Shown here: in pieces, positions 19,483 through 27,591 of the stretch | How positions within the stretch are numbered: the first letter of the stretch is position 1 | Layout of the letters: the number at the start of each line of letters is the position of its first letter | NCBI GenBank assembly: GCA_017465025.1 | Contig: JAFTXM010000009.1 | Span: 1-48,619, forward strand | DNA: 48,619 bases | DNA from: Oscillospiraceae bacterium | GTDB lineage: Bacteria; Bacillota; Clostridia; Oscillospirales; Oscillospiraceae | Direction of reading: 5' to 3' | The notes under the pieces: model-generated | Database searches by the model: none | Told to the model about the DNA's origin: nothing | What the model saw: only the letters and a program-made list of their open reading frames with translations | Made by a program: the position numbers and the translations under genes

Positions 19483-20661
19483 ATGGCAACTGTTCAGCTG
19501 AAAAACGTAAAGAAGATCTACCCCTTTATCAGCGGCGAAGGCAAGAAGAAAAAGAACAAGAAGGATCAGCCTGAAGAGAAGAAGGTCAACCTTCAGATCA
19601 CCGATCAGGGTGTCGTAGCAGTTCAGGAGTTCAATCTTGACATTGCTGACAAGGAATTCATCGTTCTGGTCGGCCCCTCCGGCTGCGGTAAGTCCACCAC
19701 TCTGCGTATGGTCGCAGGTCTTGAAGAGATCTCCGAAGGCGAGCTGTACATCAACGGCAAGCTGATGAACGATGTTGCACCCAAGGATCGTGACATCGCA
19801 ATGGTTTTCCAGAACTACGCCCTCTACCCCCACATGACCGTGTATGAAAACATGGCCTTCTCCCTGAAGCTGCGCAAGGAGAGCAAGGATGTTATCGATA
19901 AGAAGGTCCGTGAGGCTGCCGAGATTCTGGACATCACCCAGTATCTGGACCGTAAGCCCAAGGCTCTGTCCGGTGGTCAGCGTCAGCGTGTCGCAATCGG
20001 CCGCGCTATCGTCCGTGACCCCGCCGTCTTCCTGATGGACGAGCCTCTCTCCAACCTGGACGCAAAGCTGCGTAACCAGATGCGCGCTGAGATCATCAAG
20101 CTGCGCGAGCGTATCAACACCACCTTCATCTACGTTACCCACGACCAGACCGAGGCTATGACTCTGGGCGACCGTATCGTCATCATGCGCGACGGCTACA
20201 TCCAGCAGATCGGCACTCCCCAGGAAGTGTTCAACAATCCCCGCAACCTCTTCGTTGCAGGCTTCATAGGCACTCCTCAGATGAACTTCTTCGATGCACA
20301 GCTTACCCGCGAGGGCGACAAGTTCTTCGTGGAAGTCGGCGGTATCAAGGTTGAGCTGGATGCAGAGAAGGAAGCACGCCTGCTGGCCAACAATGTCCAG
20401 TCTCAGGAAGTTACACTCGGTGTCCGTCCTGACCACACCACCATCGCCGATGCAGGCGTTATGGCAAAGGTCGACGTCAGCGAGATGATGGGCTCCTCCG
20501 TCCACCTGCACGTCAGCGCAGAAGGCCGTGATGTCATCATCATCGTTCCCACCATCGACATGAAGGGCAACTACGCAATGGGCGACACCGTTCACTTCAC
20601 CTTCGACGGCTCCGTTGCACACGTCTTCTCCAAGGAGACCGAGAGAAACCTGGAGTGGTAA
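19483..20661 (+). CDS. ugpC: Sugar ABC transporter ATP-binding protein (UgpC/MsmK type)
   Basis: A 392-residue ATPase of the MalK/UgpC/MsmK family, powering carbohydrate importers. Walker A GPSGCGKST (64-72), Q-loop Gln110, signature LSGGQ (162-166), Walker B VFLMDE (182-187) and H-loop His220 are intact; a C-terminal TOBE/MalK regulatory domain follows. A Lys-rich insertion (about residues 17-40, with KKKKNKK) lies between strand 1 and the Walker A segment, where classical MsmK has only a few residues. No permease or binding-protein gene is adjacent, so it probably serves several importers encoded elsewhere. Codon use is strongly biased (CGT, GTC, AAG), suggesting high expression. Confidence 0.93.
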   Translation: MATVQLKNVKKIYPFISGEGKKKKNKKDQPEEKKVNLQITDQGVVAVQEFNLDIADKEFIVLVGPSGCGKSTTLRMVAGLEEISEGELYINGKLMNDVAPKDRDIAMVFQNYALYPHMTVYENMAFSLKLRKESKDVIDKKVREAAEILDITQYLDRKPKALSGGQRQRVAIGRAIVRDPAVFLMDEPLSNLDAKLRNQMRAEIIKLRERINTTFIYVTHDQTEAMTLGDRIVIMRDGYIQQIGTPQEVFNNPRNLFVAGFIGTPQMNFFDAQLTREGDKFFVEVGGIKVELDAEKEARLLANNVQSQEVTLGVRPDHTTIADAGVMAKVDVSEMMGSSVHLHVSAEGRDVIIIVPTIDMKGNYAMGDTVHFTFDGSVAHVFSKETERNLEW

Positions 20662-20674
20662 TCACTTTATAATT

Positions 20675-20710
20675 AAAAAAGAACCGGAACTTTAAGTTCC
20701 GGTTCTTTTT
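20675..20710. terminator. Bidirectional terminator after the ABC ATPase gene
   Basis: An 11-bp stem GAACCGGAACT/AGTTCCGGTTC with loop TTA is flanked by A-runs and T-runs. It serves the ATPase gene and the convergent CNNM gene, whose stop codon it overlaps. Confidence 0.92.
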
Positions 20711-22031
20711 ATTCCTCAGTCTCTGTTTTTTCTGCGGTTCTTCGCACCACCGCATAGCTTATCTGGTGCTCCTCAATGCGAAGAACCTGCACATCAAGCC
20801 CCTCCAAGGAAAGGCGAATATCCTGCTTGCCGTCAGGGGGTATCATGTCCAACTCGGCAAAGACAAGGCCCGTGAAGGTGTCCACCTCGTCCTGCTCTAT
20901 GTGTACATCCAGCGCGTCCTCAAGGTCGCAAAGCTCCACATTGCCGTGGATGGCCCAGCTGCTGTGGTCAAGCTGCTGGATATGAGGCTCGGCGGCCTCT
21001 TCCTCGGCGCTCTCCTCGCCCAGATCGCCCACCAGCTCCTCCAGAAGGTCGAACATGGTCACAATGCCCACCAGCCCGCCGTACTCGTCCAGCACCACGG
21101 ACATGGAGCTGCGGTTTTTCTTCATGTTTCTGAAAAGCACGTCAGCTTTGATAGTCTCAGGCACAAAGAAGGCGGGCTTTACGATACCCATGACGCTCTC
21201 TCTGTCCTTTGCCTCAAGACGGAAATAGTCCTTGGCGTTGAGAACTCCGATAATATTGTCGGGGGAGTCCTCGCAGACCGGGTAGAGGGTGTGGCGGCTT
21301 TCGTGGATAGTCTGCGCCCAGTCCTCCATGCTCTCCTCGGTGTACAGAAGGGTCACATCGACCCGGTGGGTAGCGATCTCCTTGGCGGTCAGATCGTCAA
21401 ACTCAAAGACATTCTGGATAAACTCCTTCTCCTGATGGTCGATGGCGCCCTTTTCGCTGCCTGCGTCCACCATCATGCGTATCTCTTCCTCGCTGACCTG
21501 CTCGTCGGCCTCGTTGGGGTCGATGCCCATAAGGCGAAGGACGGCGTTGGTGGATACGGAGAGAAACCATACCAGCGGCTTGAAAACGACAGAAATACCG
21601 CTGATAAGCCCGGAAATACCCAGACCCAGCTGCTCTGAGCGCTTCATGGCCACCCGCTTGGGCACAAGCTCACCGAAAACAAGGGTGAAATAGGAGAGTA
21701 TGAGGGTGATAAGCACCACGGCGATGGTATCCAGCGTGGCCCGGGGCAGCTTCACACCAAGGGACAGCACCCAGTCCACCAGCGGCTCGGAGAAATTGTC
21801 CGCTGCAAAGGCGCTGCCCAGAAAGCCGGAGAGGGTGATAGCCACCTGAATTGTGGCAAGGAAGCGGGCAGGCTCACGGGTGAGGCTGAAAAGCCGTCTG
21901 GCTTTTTTATTGCCCTCGGCAGCCATGTGCTCAAGCTTAGTCTCGTTTATGGACAAAACCGCAATTTCCGCACAGGCAAAAACCGCATTCAAAGCAATCA
22001 GAACAATCTGGAATACAAGTAAAGCTATCAT
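20709..22031 (-). CDS. CNNM/CorC-family (hemolysin C-like) transporter
   Basis: A 440-residue membrane protein with an N-terminal DUF21/CNNM domain (about residues 1-190, four hydrophobic segments), a tandem CBS pair (about 205-330) and a C-terminal CorC/HlyC domain (about 345-430). CNNM proteins export Mg2+ or related divalent cations; CBS pairs bind nucleotides. The acidic C-terminal end is EKTETEE. The start MIALLVFQIV has AAAGG upstream; an earlier in-frame ATG would fall in the leader. A long leader with an internal terminator precedes it and could sense a metal. Confidence 0.88.
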   Translation of the reverse strand: MIALLVFQIVLIALNAVFACAEIAVLSINETKLEHMAAEGNKKARRLFSLTREPARFLATIQVAITLSGFLGSAFAADNFSEPLVDWVLSLGVKLPRATLDTIAVVLITLILSYFTLVFGELVPKRVAMKRSEQLGLGISGLISGISVVFKPLVWFLSVSTNAVLRLMGIDPNEADEQVSEEEIRMMVDAGSEKGAIDHQEKEFIQNVFEFDDLTAKEIATHRVDVTLLYTEESMEDWAQTIHESRHTLYPVCEDSPDNIIGVLNAKDYFRLEAKDRESVMGIVKPAFFVPETIKADVLFRNMKKNRSSMSVVLDEYGGLVGIVTMFDLLEELVGDLGEESAEEEAAEPHIQQLDHSSWAIHGNVELCDLEDALDVHIEQDEVDTFTGLVFAELDMIPPDGKQDIRLSLEGLDVQVLRIEEHQISYAVVRRTAEKTETEE

Positions 22032-22192
22032 TTTTTGAACCTTTCTGCATAAATAAACAACAAAAGACACAGCCCTCGGAAAATCCGGGACCTGTGCCCT
22101 AAATTATATGTGTCAAATTAAAATAGTTTCGGTCAGCGCCGCTGTCGTCTGCCTGGTCCATTATATGGGTCGGGCCTCCTTGTGATTATATC
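22032..22192 (-). ncRNA. Attenuator-like leader RNA upstream of the CNNM gene
   Basis: On the minus strand a perfect promoter is followed by about 160 transcribed bases. The proximal part (22099-22192) is G/C-rich and structured, with short stems CCAT/ATGG and CAGC-GGC-GCTG. The distal part (22055-22098) is an intrinsic terminator with 7-bp outer arms GGCACAG/CTGTGTC, a CGGA/TCCG inner stem and a T-rich tail. A GGACC in the proximal part can pair with GGTCC in the terminator arm, giving a plausible antiterminator. This is riboswitch logic before an ion transporter; I do not recognise the class. Confidence 0.6.
22055..22098 (-). terminator. Leader terminator (attenuator) of the CNNM gene
   Basis: The stem formed by 22092-22098 and 22066-22072 with an inner CGGA/TCCG pairing is followed on the minus strand by TTTTGTTGTTTATTT. 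It lies about 25 bases before the start codon of the gene it would control. Confidence 0.7.
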
Positions 22193-22199
22193 GGAGGGA

Positions 22200-22228
22200 A
22201 TTATATAAGAAAGAATATAAACTGTCAA
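22200..22228 (-). promoter_or_regulatory. Consensus promoter of the CNNM gene
   Basis: TTGACA (22223-22228) and TATAAT (22200-22205) with a 17-base spacer on the minus strand: both hexamers match the sigma-A consensus exactly. Confidence 0.9.
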
Positions 22229-22270
22229 GGCGAATACCGGGCACAATTATGAAGAAAAAGTAAAGCTTTG

Positions 22271-22302
22271 AAAAAGAACTTGCTGCAAAATAAGCAGCAA
22301 GT
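22271..22302 (-). terminator. Terminator of the sdpR-sdpI-like unit
   Basis: The stem ACTTGCTGC/GCAGCAAGT with a 7-base loop is followed on the minus strand by TCTTTTT, just after the stop of the SdpI-like gene. Confidence 0.88.
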
Positions 22303-22308
22303 CCATAA

Positions 22309-23412
22309 TCATCTTCCGCATCTGTCAAGGAGTAAATTGTAAATCTCCATGGTGGCGGCCTCGTCAATGCCGTTTATCAAAAGCGTCTTGCCCTCGACCT
22401 CCAGCATCACGGCAGCGGGGCATTTGTTGTAGCAGTAGCGGGTATAAGTGCCCAAAGCCTCGCTTTTGAACATGCCCATGCCCAGCCTTGCTGAGCCATA
22501 GCCGTTCTGTCTCAGCCCGGATGAGTGGCTTTCAAGGTACTCAAGGCTGTCCACAGCCTCGTACTTTACGGTGAGATCCCCGTAATAATCGGCCTTTATG
22601 GTGAAGCTGTCGTCATCGTATATTACTTCAATATCCCCTGTGAACATCAGCACAGCCACCAAAGCGAATACCAAAAGTATAATGACTAAAGAAATATAAG
22701 CCGTCTTTTTGCTTGCGCCCTTGGGGATTAGCTTTGCATCCTCCTTTGTGGCAGTACCGGCCCGAAGCTGCTTTTTATAATAAAAGTAGGAGTAAAGCGT
22801 GGGCAAAAGGGCAAGCAGCAGCACCAAAATCAGCATCACATAGGGCACAAGCTCCTCCGGCAGGAGGCTTGCAAAGAGGAAAAGCACGCCGCCTGTGACC
22901 CAGACCTTTCCGCCAAAGCGGTGGGTGGCGTTCCAGTTTTCCTCGTTGTTGAGCGCCCAGGGGACTTTGATGCCCATGGTATAGTTCTGGCGGGTCTTGG
23001 GCAGGTAGTTGCCAATGACCATGAACATGATGCCGAAGAGAATAAAAAGAATGGTGTGCTGATTCCAGTTTTTGCCGAAGGCGGTGGAGTAGATGAGGGC
23101 GAAGACATAGTTTGACATGACAGGGATGAGCCAGAAAATAAGGTTCAGGGCCTTGCCTTCAAAATTCCTGTTCTTGGGGTCTTTTGAGGTGACAAAAATG
23201 CAAAGCCAGTGCCCCGCCAGAAGTATGAGCGGCAGCACAAATACGGCCATTCCCCGCCCGTTCCAACCGTCGGCCTGCCCATCAAAGCCCCAGTGGGTGG
23301 TCAGCAGCTCCGGCAGATTGTTCCACAGAAGAAGCCCTATAAACATGGGCAAAATCGTAATAATGGAAGAAACGATAACTTTTAAGCGGAAATTATTCTT
23401 CACTTTCCACAT
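22309..23412 (-). CDS. SdpI/DUF1648-family membrane protein with C-terminal PH-like region
   Basis: A 367-residue polytopic protein. The N-terminus has the DUF1648 pattern (IITILPMFIGLLLWNNLPELLTTHWGFDGQADGW), and a central segment NYTMGIKVPWALNNEENWNATHRFGGKVW matches the SdpI immunity family. About seven hydrophobic segments occur up to residue 250, after which a hydrophilic beta-rich tail resembles a bacterial PH domain. In B. subtilis SdpI protects against the SdpC toxin and inactivates SdpR at the membrane; no toxin gene lies nearby. The start overlaps sdpR by 20 bases; a GTG at 23403 with better ribosome-site spacing is an alternative. Confidence 0.82.
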   Translation of the reverse strand: MWKVKNNFRLKVIVSSIITILPMFIGLLLWNNLPELLTTHWGFDGQADGWNGRGMAVFVLPLILLAGHWLCIFVTSKDPKNRNFEGKALNLIFWLIPVMSNYVFALIYSTAFGKNWNQHTILFILFGIMFMVIGNYLPKTRQNYTMGIKVPWALNNEENWNATHRFGGKVWVTGGVLFLFASLLPEELVPYVMLILVLLLALLPTLYSYFYYKKQLRAGTATKEDAKLIPKGASKKTAYISLVIILLVFALVAVLMFTGDIEVIYDDDSFTIKADYYGDLTVKYEAVDSLEYLESHSSGLRQNGYGSARLGMGMFKSEALGTYTRYCYNKCPAAVMLEVEGKTLLINGIDEAATMEIYNLLLDRCGR

Positions 23413-23671
23413 CCCCTTTCAAATCGTGTATCCACAGCATGATCTCCTCAAGCACCGAGGCGTTCAGCTCGTAGTAAATATACTTGCCCTCCCGGCAGTC
23501 TCTTATAAGGTCGGCCTCTTTCAAAACAGAAAGATGCCGGGAAATGGACGCGCCCGTCACATCAAAACGCTCCACTATCTCCCCGGCGCTGAGCCTGCCG
23601 GCTTTGAGCATATTCAGTATCTCCCGGCGGATAGGGTCGGACAGAGCCTTCAAAGTCTGCTGCAAGCCCAT
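23393..23671 (-). CDS. ArsR/SdpR-family winged-helix autorepressor
   Basis: A 92-residue ArsR-type regulator: LKALSDPIRREILNMLKAGRLSAGEIVERF then the recognition helix region VTGASISRHLSVLKEADLI and the wing CREGKYIYYEL. It lacks the paired cysteines of metal-sensing ArsR proteins and resembles SdpR, the autorepressor of sdpRI. It overlaps the SdpI-like gene and has a perfect palindromic operator over its transcription start. The ribosome site is GGAG. The likely mode is repression relieved when the membrane partner sequesters the repressor; this is inference from B. subtilis. Confidence 0.88.
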   Translation of the reverse strand: MGLQQTLKALSDPIRREILNMLKAGRLSAGEIVERFDVTGASISRHLSVLKEADLIRDCREGKYIYYELNASVLEEIMLWIHDLKGDVESEE

Positions 23672-23690
23672 ATGATCAGCTCCTCATTTA

Positions 23691-23714
23691 ACATTTAACC
23701 TAAAGGTTAAATGT
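23691..23714. promoter_or_regulatory. Operator palindrome for the SdpR-like repressor
   Basis: Perfect 11-base arms ACATTTAACCT and AGGTTAAATGT flank AA. The site starts immediately downstream of the -10 box, over the transcription start, and 19 bases before the repressor ATG. Confidence 0.85.
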
Positions 23715-23743
23715 ATAGTAACATAAATAATGGAAGAAGTCAA
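23715..23743 (-). promoter_or_regulatory. sdpR-like promoter
   Basis: On the minus strand TTGACT (23738-23743) and TACTAT (23715-23720) are 17 bases apart; the operator is directly adjacent. Confidence 0.75.
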
Positions 23744-23762
23744 TAGCCATATGGCAAATCGC

Positions 23763-23792
23763 TTGACAATAGATGAAACACGATGCTAAAAT
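23763..23792 (+). promoter_or_regulatory. Promoter of the PfkB kinase gene
   Basis: TTGACA (23763-23768), 18 bases, then TAAAAT (23787-23792). The leader carries a stem GACCGGCT-ATTA-AGCCGGTC (23811-23830) without a T-run. Confidence 0.75.
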
Positions 23793-23889
23793 TTCCACAA
23801 CATAGAAAAAGACCGGCTATTAAGCCGGTCCTGAAACGGTGAAATAATTGATAATTTACGAAAAATAAACTTTTTGGGAGAAAAGATAA

Positions 23890-24837
23890 ATGACAGATGT
23901 TGTTGCACTGGGAGAACTTCTGATAGATTTTGCAACCGTATCCGCTGATAATGAGGGCTACCCCACCATGGCGGCCCACGCAGGGGGCGCACCTGCGAAT
24001 TTTCTGGCGTCCCTGAACAGCTACGGGGCAAAAACCGCGCTGCTGGCCAAGGTGGGCGATGACGCATTCGGTAAAATGCTGCTTGGCACCATAGAGAGAG
24101 CAGGGATTGAGACAAGGGGCATCAGGAAAGACCCCAAGTATTTCACAACTCTGGCCTTTGTCACCTTTGACGCTCACGGCGACCGTTCCTTCAGCTTTGC
24201 AAGAAAGCCGGGGGCTGACACCCAGCTTTCCCCTGAGGAGCTGGATTTGCAGCTTATCGACGAGGCCAAGGTCTTTCATTTCGGCACTCTTTCCCTGACA
24301 AATGAGCCTTCCCGCGCTGCCACCTATTACGCGGTGGAGTATGCGAAAAAGCAGGGCAAGCTCATTACCTATGACCCCAATCTGCGAAAGCCCCTCTGGG
24401 ATGATATGGAGGAGTGCAAAAAACAGCTTTTGTGGGGCTGTGCCCATGCAGACGTGATAAAGATAAGCGATGAGGAAGTGGAATTTCTCTTCGGCTGCGA
24501 TCCGGAAGAGGGCGCGGACATCCTGCTGGAAGAATATGGCGTTTCCCTTGCAATGGTCTCCCTTGGACCGAAAGGGGCATATCTTAAAAACAAAAAAGCC
24601 TCCTGCTATGTGTCCTGTCCGGAGGTTCGGCCGGTGGATACCACCGGTGCGGGGGATATATTCGGCGGCAGCGCAGTGAGCCGGATTTTGAAAATCGGCA
24701 TAGAGCCTTCTGAGCTGAACGAGATGCAGCTTGAAGAAATCGGCAGCTTTGCCTCCACCGCCGCAAGCCTCTCAACGGAGAAATCCGGCGGGATTTCCAG
24801 TATTCCCTCCATTGAGGAAGTGCAGAAAAGGCTTTAA
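23890..24837 (+). CDS. PfkB-family sugar kinase, probably fructokinase
   Basis: A 315-residue ribokinase-fold kinase. The substrate side shows VVALGELLIDF and AGGAPANFLASLNSYG, typical of fructokinases and 2-keto-3-deoxygluconate kinases. The C-terminal signature DTTGAGD (250-256) supplies the anion hole and the catalytic Asp256. ITYDPNLRKPLW also fits fructokinase (ScrK type), but substrate specificity cannot be settled from sequence alone. It is a single-gene unit with its own promoter and terminator; the ribosome site is GGGAGAA. Confidence 0.88.
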   Translation: MTDVVALGELLIDFATVSADNEGYPTMAAHAGGAPANFLASLNSYGAKTALLAKVGDDAFGKMLLGTIERAGIETRGIRKDPKYFTTLAFVTFDAHGDRSFSFARKPGADTQLSPEELDLQLIDEAKVFHFGTLSLTNEPSRAATYYAVEYAKKQGKLITYDPNLRKPLWDDMEECKKQLLWGCAHADVIKISDEEVEFLFGCDPEEGADILLEEYGVSLAMVSLGPKGAYLKNKKASCYVSCPEVRPVDTTGAGDIFGGSAVSRILKIGIEPSELNEMQLEEIGSFASTAASLSTEKSGGISSIPSIEEVQKRL

Positions 24838-24853
24838 TAATACCCCAAAAAAG

Positions 24854-24880
24854 AAAAGGCCGCCATCCGGCGGCCTTTTT
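24854..24880 (+). terminator. Terminator of the PfkB kinase gene
   Basis: A stem GGCCGCC-ATCC-GGCGGCC is preceded by AAAA and followed by TTTTT. With the A-run it could also stop transcription of the convergent aminotransferase gene. Confidence 0.92.
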
Positions 24881-24888
24881 GTGGTTTA

Positions 24889-26235
24889 TCAGTTGAAGTC
24901 TATCTGTTTTTCAGCCATGGTGAAGATGGCGTCCAGTCTTTCCAGCAGCAGGTCGGTTTCGGCCCTTGTTATGGAGAAGTATGGAGCAAGGAGTATGGCT
25001 TCACCTTCCAGACCTCTCTTCATTTTGCCGGAGGCGGCTTCAAGGATAACGCCGTTGGCGTATCCGGCCTGCATTACTTTGGCCAGAGCCCTCTGTTCAT
25101 TGGGCAGGCAGGTTCTTGTGGCATGGTCTTTTACCAGCTCCACACCTATAAGCAGGCCCTTGCCGCGTACATCACCTATGAGCGGGTGCCTGTCACGCAT
25201 CTTGATGAGCTCGGATTTCAGATAGTCGCCCTGGAGATTGACGTTCTCCAGCAGATTTTCTCTCTGGATTATCTTGGTGTTCTCTATGGTGACGGCGCAG
25301 GCGATTGGGTTGCCGGCCCAGGTGAATCCTGCATAGTAGTGGCCCACTTTCTGGAAGGCCTCGGATACTCTCTTGTTCACTGCCACGGCGCCCACAGGGA
25401 AGTAGCCGCCGGAGATACATTTTGCAAGGGAGGCGATATCCGGCTGGATGCCGAACCAGTCAATACTCATGGGCTTACCGGCGCGGCCGTAGCCCGCCAG
25501 TACCTCGTCGGCGATTATCAGCAGATCGTACTTGTCACAGATTTCCTTGATGCGCTTGAAGTAGCCCTCGGGGGGAGTCATTGCGGCGGTGGTGGTGCCG
25601 CCGATGGGCTCCATGAGGAAGGCTGCGTAGTTGCTGGGACCGCGGTTGATGAGAGCGTCCTCAAGCTCGTTGGCGCACTCAAAGTTACAGGTCTCGCAGG
25701 TCTTGTGGTAGGGGCAGTGGTAGCAGGTGGGGGCGTTGATGTGACCGTCGTCCACGGCGTAGGCGGCCATGTCGTTCTTTCTGGCCAGATTGCCGCCGGC
25801 GCAGGCGGTGGCGTAGGTGTTTCCGTGGTAGCTGAGCCAGCGGGACATTATCTTGTTCTTGGTGGGATAACCCATGTTGAACCAGTAGGCTTTGGCTATA
25901 CGGAAGGCCATCTCGTTGGCCTCGGAGCCGCCGGAGGTCATGAAGAAGCGGTCCATGCCGGTAAACTCTGCCATTACCTCGGAGCATTCATCCAGAATGG
26001 GAGGCACTGAGGTAAAGCGGGTCAGATAGCTCAGCTCAATAGCCTGCTTTTTCAAAACCTCGGCCATGTCCTCACGGCCGTAGCCCAGACCCACGTTCAC
26101 GGCGCCGGAGCAGGAGTCAATATACTCATTGCCGTGTACGTCCCACTGGTACATGCCTTTGCCCTTTACGAGAGCAACGTTGGGGTTGTTCCAGTCAGAA
26201 AGGAATATGTGCGGATGCAGTTCATAGGCTTTCAT
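24889..26235 (-). CDS. Class III PLP-dependent aminotransferase with Cys-rich insert
   Basis: A 448-residue fold-type I aminotransferase. FFMTSGGSEANEMAFRIAK, the cofactor aspartate in IADEVLAGYGRAGKP and the PLP lysine in LAKCISGGYFPVGA (Lys272) are present. A segment CYHCPYHKTCETCNFEC (171-187) carries five cysteines; related class III enzymes, including taurine:pyruvate-type ones, have a shorter CxxCP segment at about this place. The amino donor is unknown: omega-amino acids or amines such as taurine, beta-alanine or putrescine are possible. An MFS transporter gene lies 45 bases upstream on the same strand and likely imports the substrate. The start follows an AGGAGG-like site. Confidence 0.85.
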   Translation of the reverse strand: MKAYELHPHIFLSDWNNPNVALVKGKGMYQWDVHGNEYIDSCSGAVNVGLGYGREDMAEVLKKQAIELSYLTRFTSVPPILDECSEVMAEFTGMDRFFMTSGGSEANEMAFRIAKAYWFNMGYPTKNKIMSRWLSYHGNTYATACAGGNLARKNDMAAYAVDDGHINAPTCYHCPYHKTCETCNFECANELEDALINRGPSNYAAFLMEPIGGTTTAAMTPPEGYFKRIKEICDKYDLLIIADEVLAGYGRAGKPMSIDWFGIQPDIASLAKCISGGYFPVGAVAVNKRVSEAFQKVGHYYAGFTWAGNPIACAVTIENTKIIQRENLLENVNLQGDYLKSELIKMRDRHPLIGDVRGKGLLIGVELVKDHATRTCLPNEQRALAKVMQAGYANGVILEAASGKMKRGLEGEAILLAPYFSITRAETDLLLERLDAIFTMAEKQIDFN

Positions 26236-26280
26236 GCGTTTTTCCTCCTAAATTTATTTTCAGTAATTTGAACTTTCGTA

Positions 26281-27591
26281 TTATTGCTGGGCTTCTTTTT
26301 CGGCGGCTTTAAGGGCCAGCTCTTTTCTGTACTTTTTCCCTGCCTTGATGCCCATGGCGGAAAACACAAACATACCCACGGCGAAGACTATGTAGATAAG
26401 CCACACAAGGTTGTAGCCGCTTATTTCGTAGATGATGCCGCAGATAACCGGACCCAGCACACAGCCGATAAGGAAGATGGCGTAGTTTAGGCCGTAGAGT
26501 GAGGAGTAGGCCTTCATGCCGAAAATCTCCGAGGTGAGCATGGGGGGCGCCACCGAGGCCACGCACACGCTCAACCCCACAAGAAGGGCCATTATGTACG
26601 GGAGCACCGCTGCCTGAGAGGAAGTAAAAACAAGGCAGACCATACCGCCTATGAAAAGGCAGGTACTTATGAAAAGCGCCTTTACAAGCCCCAGCTTATC
26701 CATGATAACACCGGTGGAGAAGGTGCCGATCAGTCTGCCGATGGAGAGAACCGAGATAACAAAGCCTGCGTTCATAGCCAGCTCATCAAGGAAATTGGGG
26801 ATATGCACCATGACGCCCGAGGACACCATGCCCATGCACAAAAGGCCCAGTGCCAGCCACAAAAAGGCTCTGGAATGAGTGGCCTCCTGCTTGGTAAAGC
26901 CTTCGCTCATGTCCACGCCGGCATTCTGGGCTTTTTCCGCTTCCGCCTTTTTTGCGGCCTTGATAGCGGCGGCAGAGCCTTCGGGGAAGGTATAGGGCTG
27001 TTGACCCTTGTCGGCAGGGCTCTTTTTGAAGAGGAAAATACAGGCAGGAAGAGCGGTAACAATGATAATGAGGCCGGAGATGGTAGCGCTGGCGTGCCAG
27101 CCCAGGGATTTTATCATCCACTCGGTCAGGGGAGAGAGGAAGATGGAGCCGAAGCCTGCCCCAGCAAAGACGAGACCGGTCATCATGCCCCTGTTGTCCA
27201 CGTACCAGTTGTTGATCATCGTGGTAATTGGCACATTTGTAACAAAGGCCATGAAAAGGTCTGCCGTCAGCAAAAGCACATAGAAATGCCAGAGCTTATC
27301 CGCATAGCTCAAGCCCACAATGGAAAGGCCTGTGCCGATGGCACCGATGCACATCATGGCCTTCAGGGGCAGCTTTGCCAGCATTGAGCCTGCAAGGATT
27401 GCGCCGATGGTGGCACCCACAGCAGCCATGGAGTAGGCAGCGGAGAAAGCGCCTATGGAAAAGCCCAGCTCCTGACAGACAGGGTTCATGTAGAATGTGG
27501 TGGTATTGTTGATGATAGCCATGGTGAACACGGTTATCATCAGTGAACCAATCACAATCCATTTACCGTAAAATGATTTTTCCCTGTTCAA
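26281..27591 (-). CDS. MFS transporter, OFA (oxalate/formate antiporter)-like
   Basis: A 436-residue protein with 12 predicted membrane segments and a long hydrophilic central loop (about residues 195-240, rich in K/A/E). The NNWYVDNRGMMTGLVFAGAGFGS segment resembles OFA-family transporters, which exchange small carboxylates or related anions. The chosen start is TTG at 27591 because TTAGGAGG is eight bases upstream; the in-frame ATG six codons earlier overlaps that site. It forms an operon with the class III aminotransferase and has a long leader with an attenuator-like terminator. Substrate unknown. Confidence 0.85.
   Translation of the reverse strand: MNREKSFYGKWIVIGSLMITVFTMAIINNTTTFYMNPVCQELGFSIGAFSAAYSMAAVGATIGAILAGSMLAKLPLKAMMCIGAIGTGLSIVGLSYADKLWHFYVLLLTADLFMAFVTNVPITTMINNWYVDNRGMMTGLVFAGAGFGSIFLSPLTEWMIKSLGWHASATISGLIIIVTALPACIFLFKKSPADKGQQPYTFPEGSAAAIKAAKKAEAEKAQNAGVDMSEGFTKQEATHSRAFLWLALGLLCMGMVSSGVMVHIPNFLDELAMNAGFVISVLSIGRLIGTFSTGVIMDKLGLVKALFISTCLFIGGMVCLVFTSSQAAVLPYIMALLVGLSVCVASVAPPMLTSEIFGMKAYSSLYGLNYAIFLIGCVLGPVICGIIYEISGYNLVWLIYIVFAVGMFVFSAMGIKAGKKYRKELALKAAEKEAQQ

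Noticed and set aside
22099..22192. Assignment of the CNNM leader to the M-box Mg2+ riboswitch
   Set aside because: Only short similarity to an M-box element (GAGGC...ATGGA) is seen and the segment is much shorter than an M-box, so I left the class open.
22309..23671. Complete toxin-immunity (SdpABC-SdpRI) system
   Set aside because: No SdpA, SdpB or SdpC-like gene is present; only the regulator and immunity-like partner are seen.
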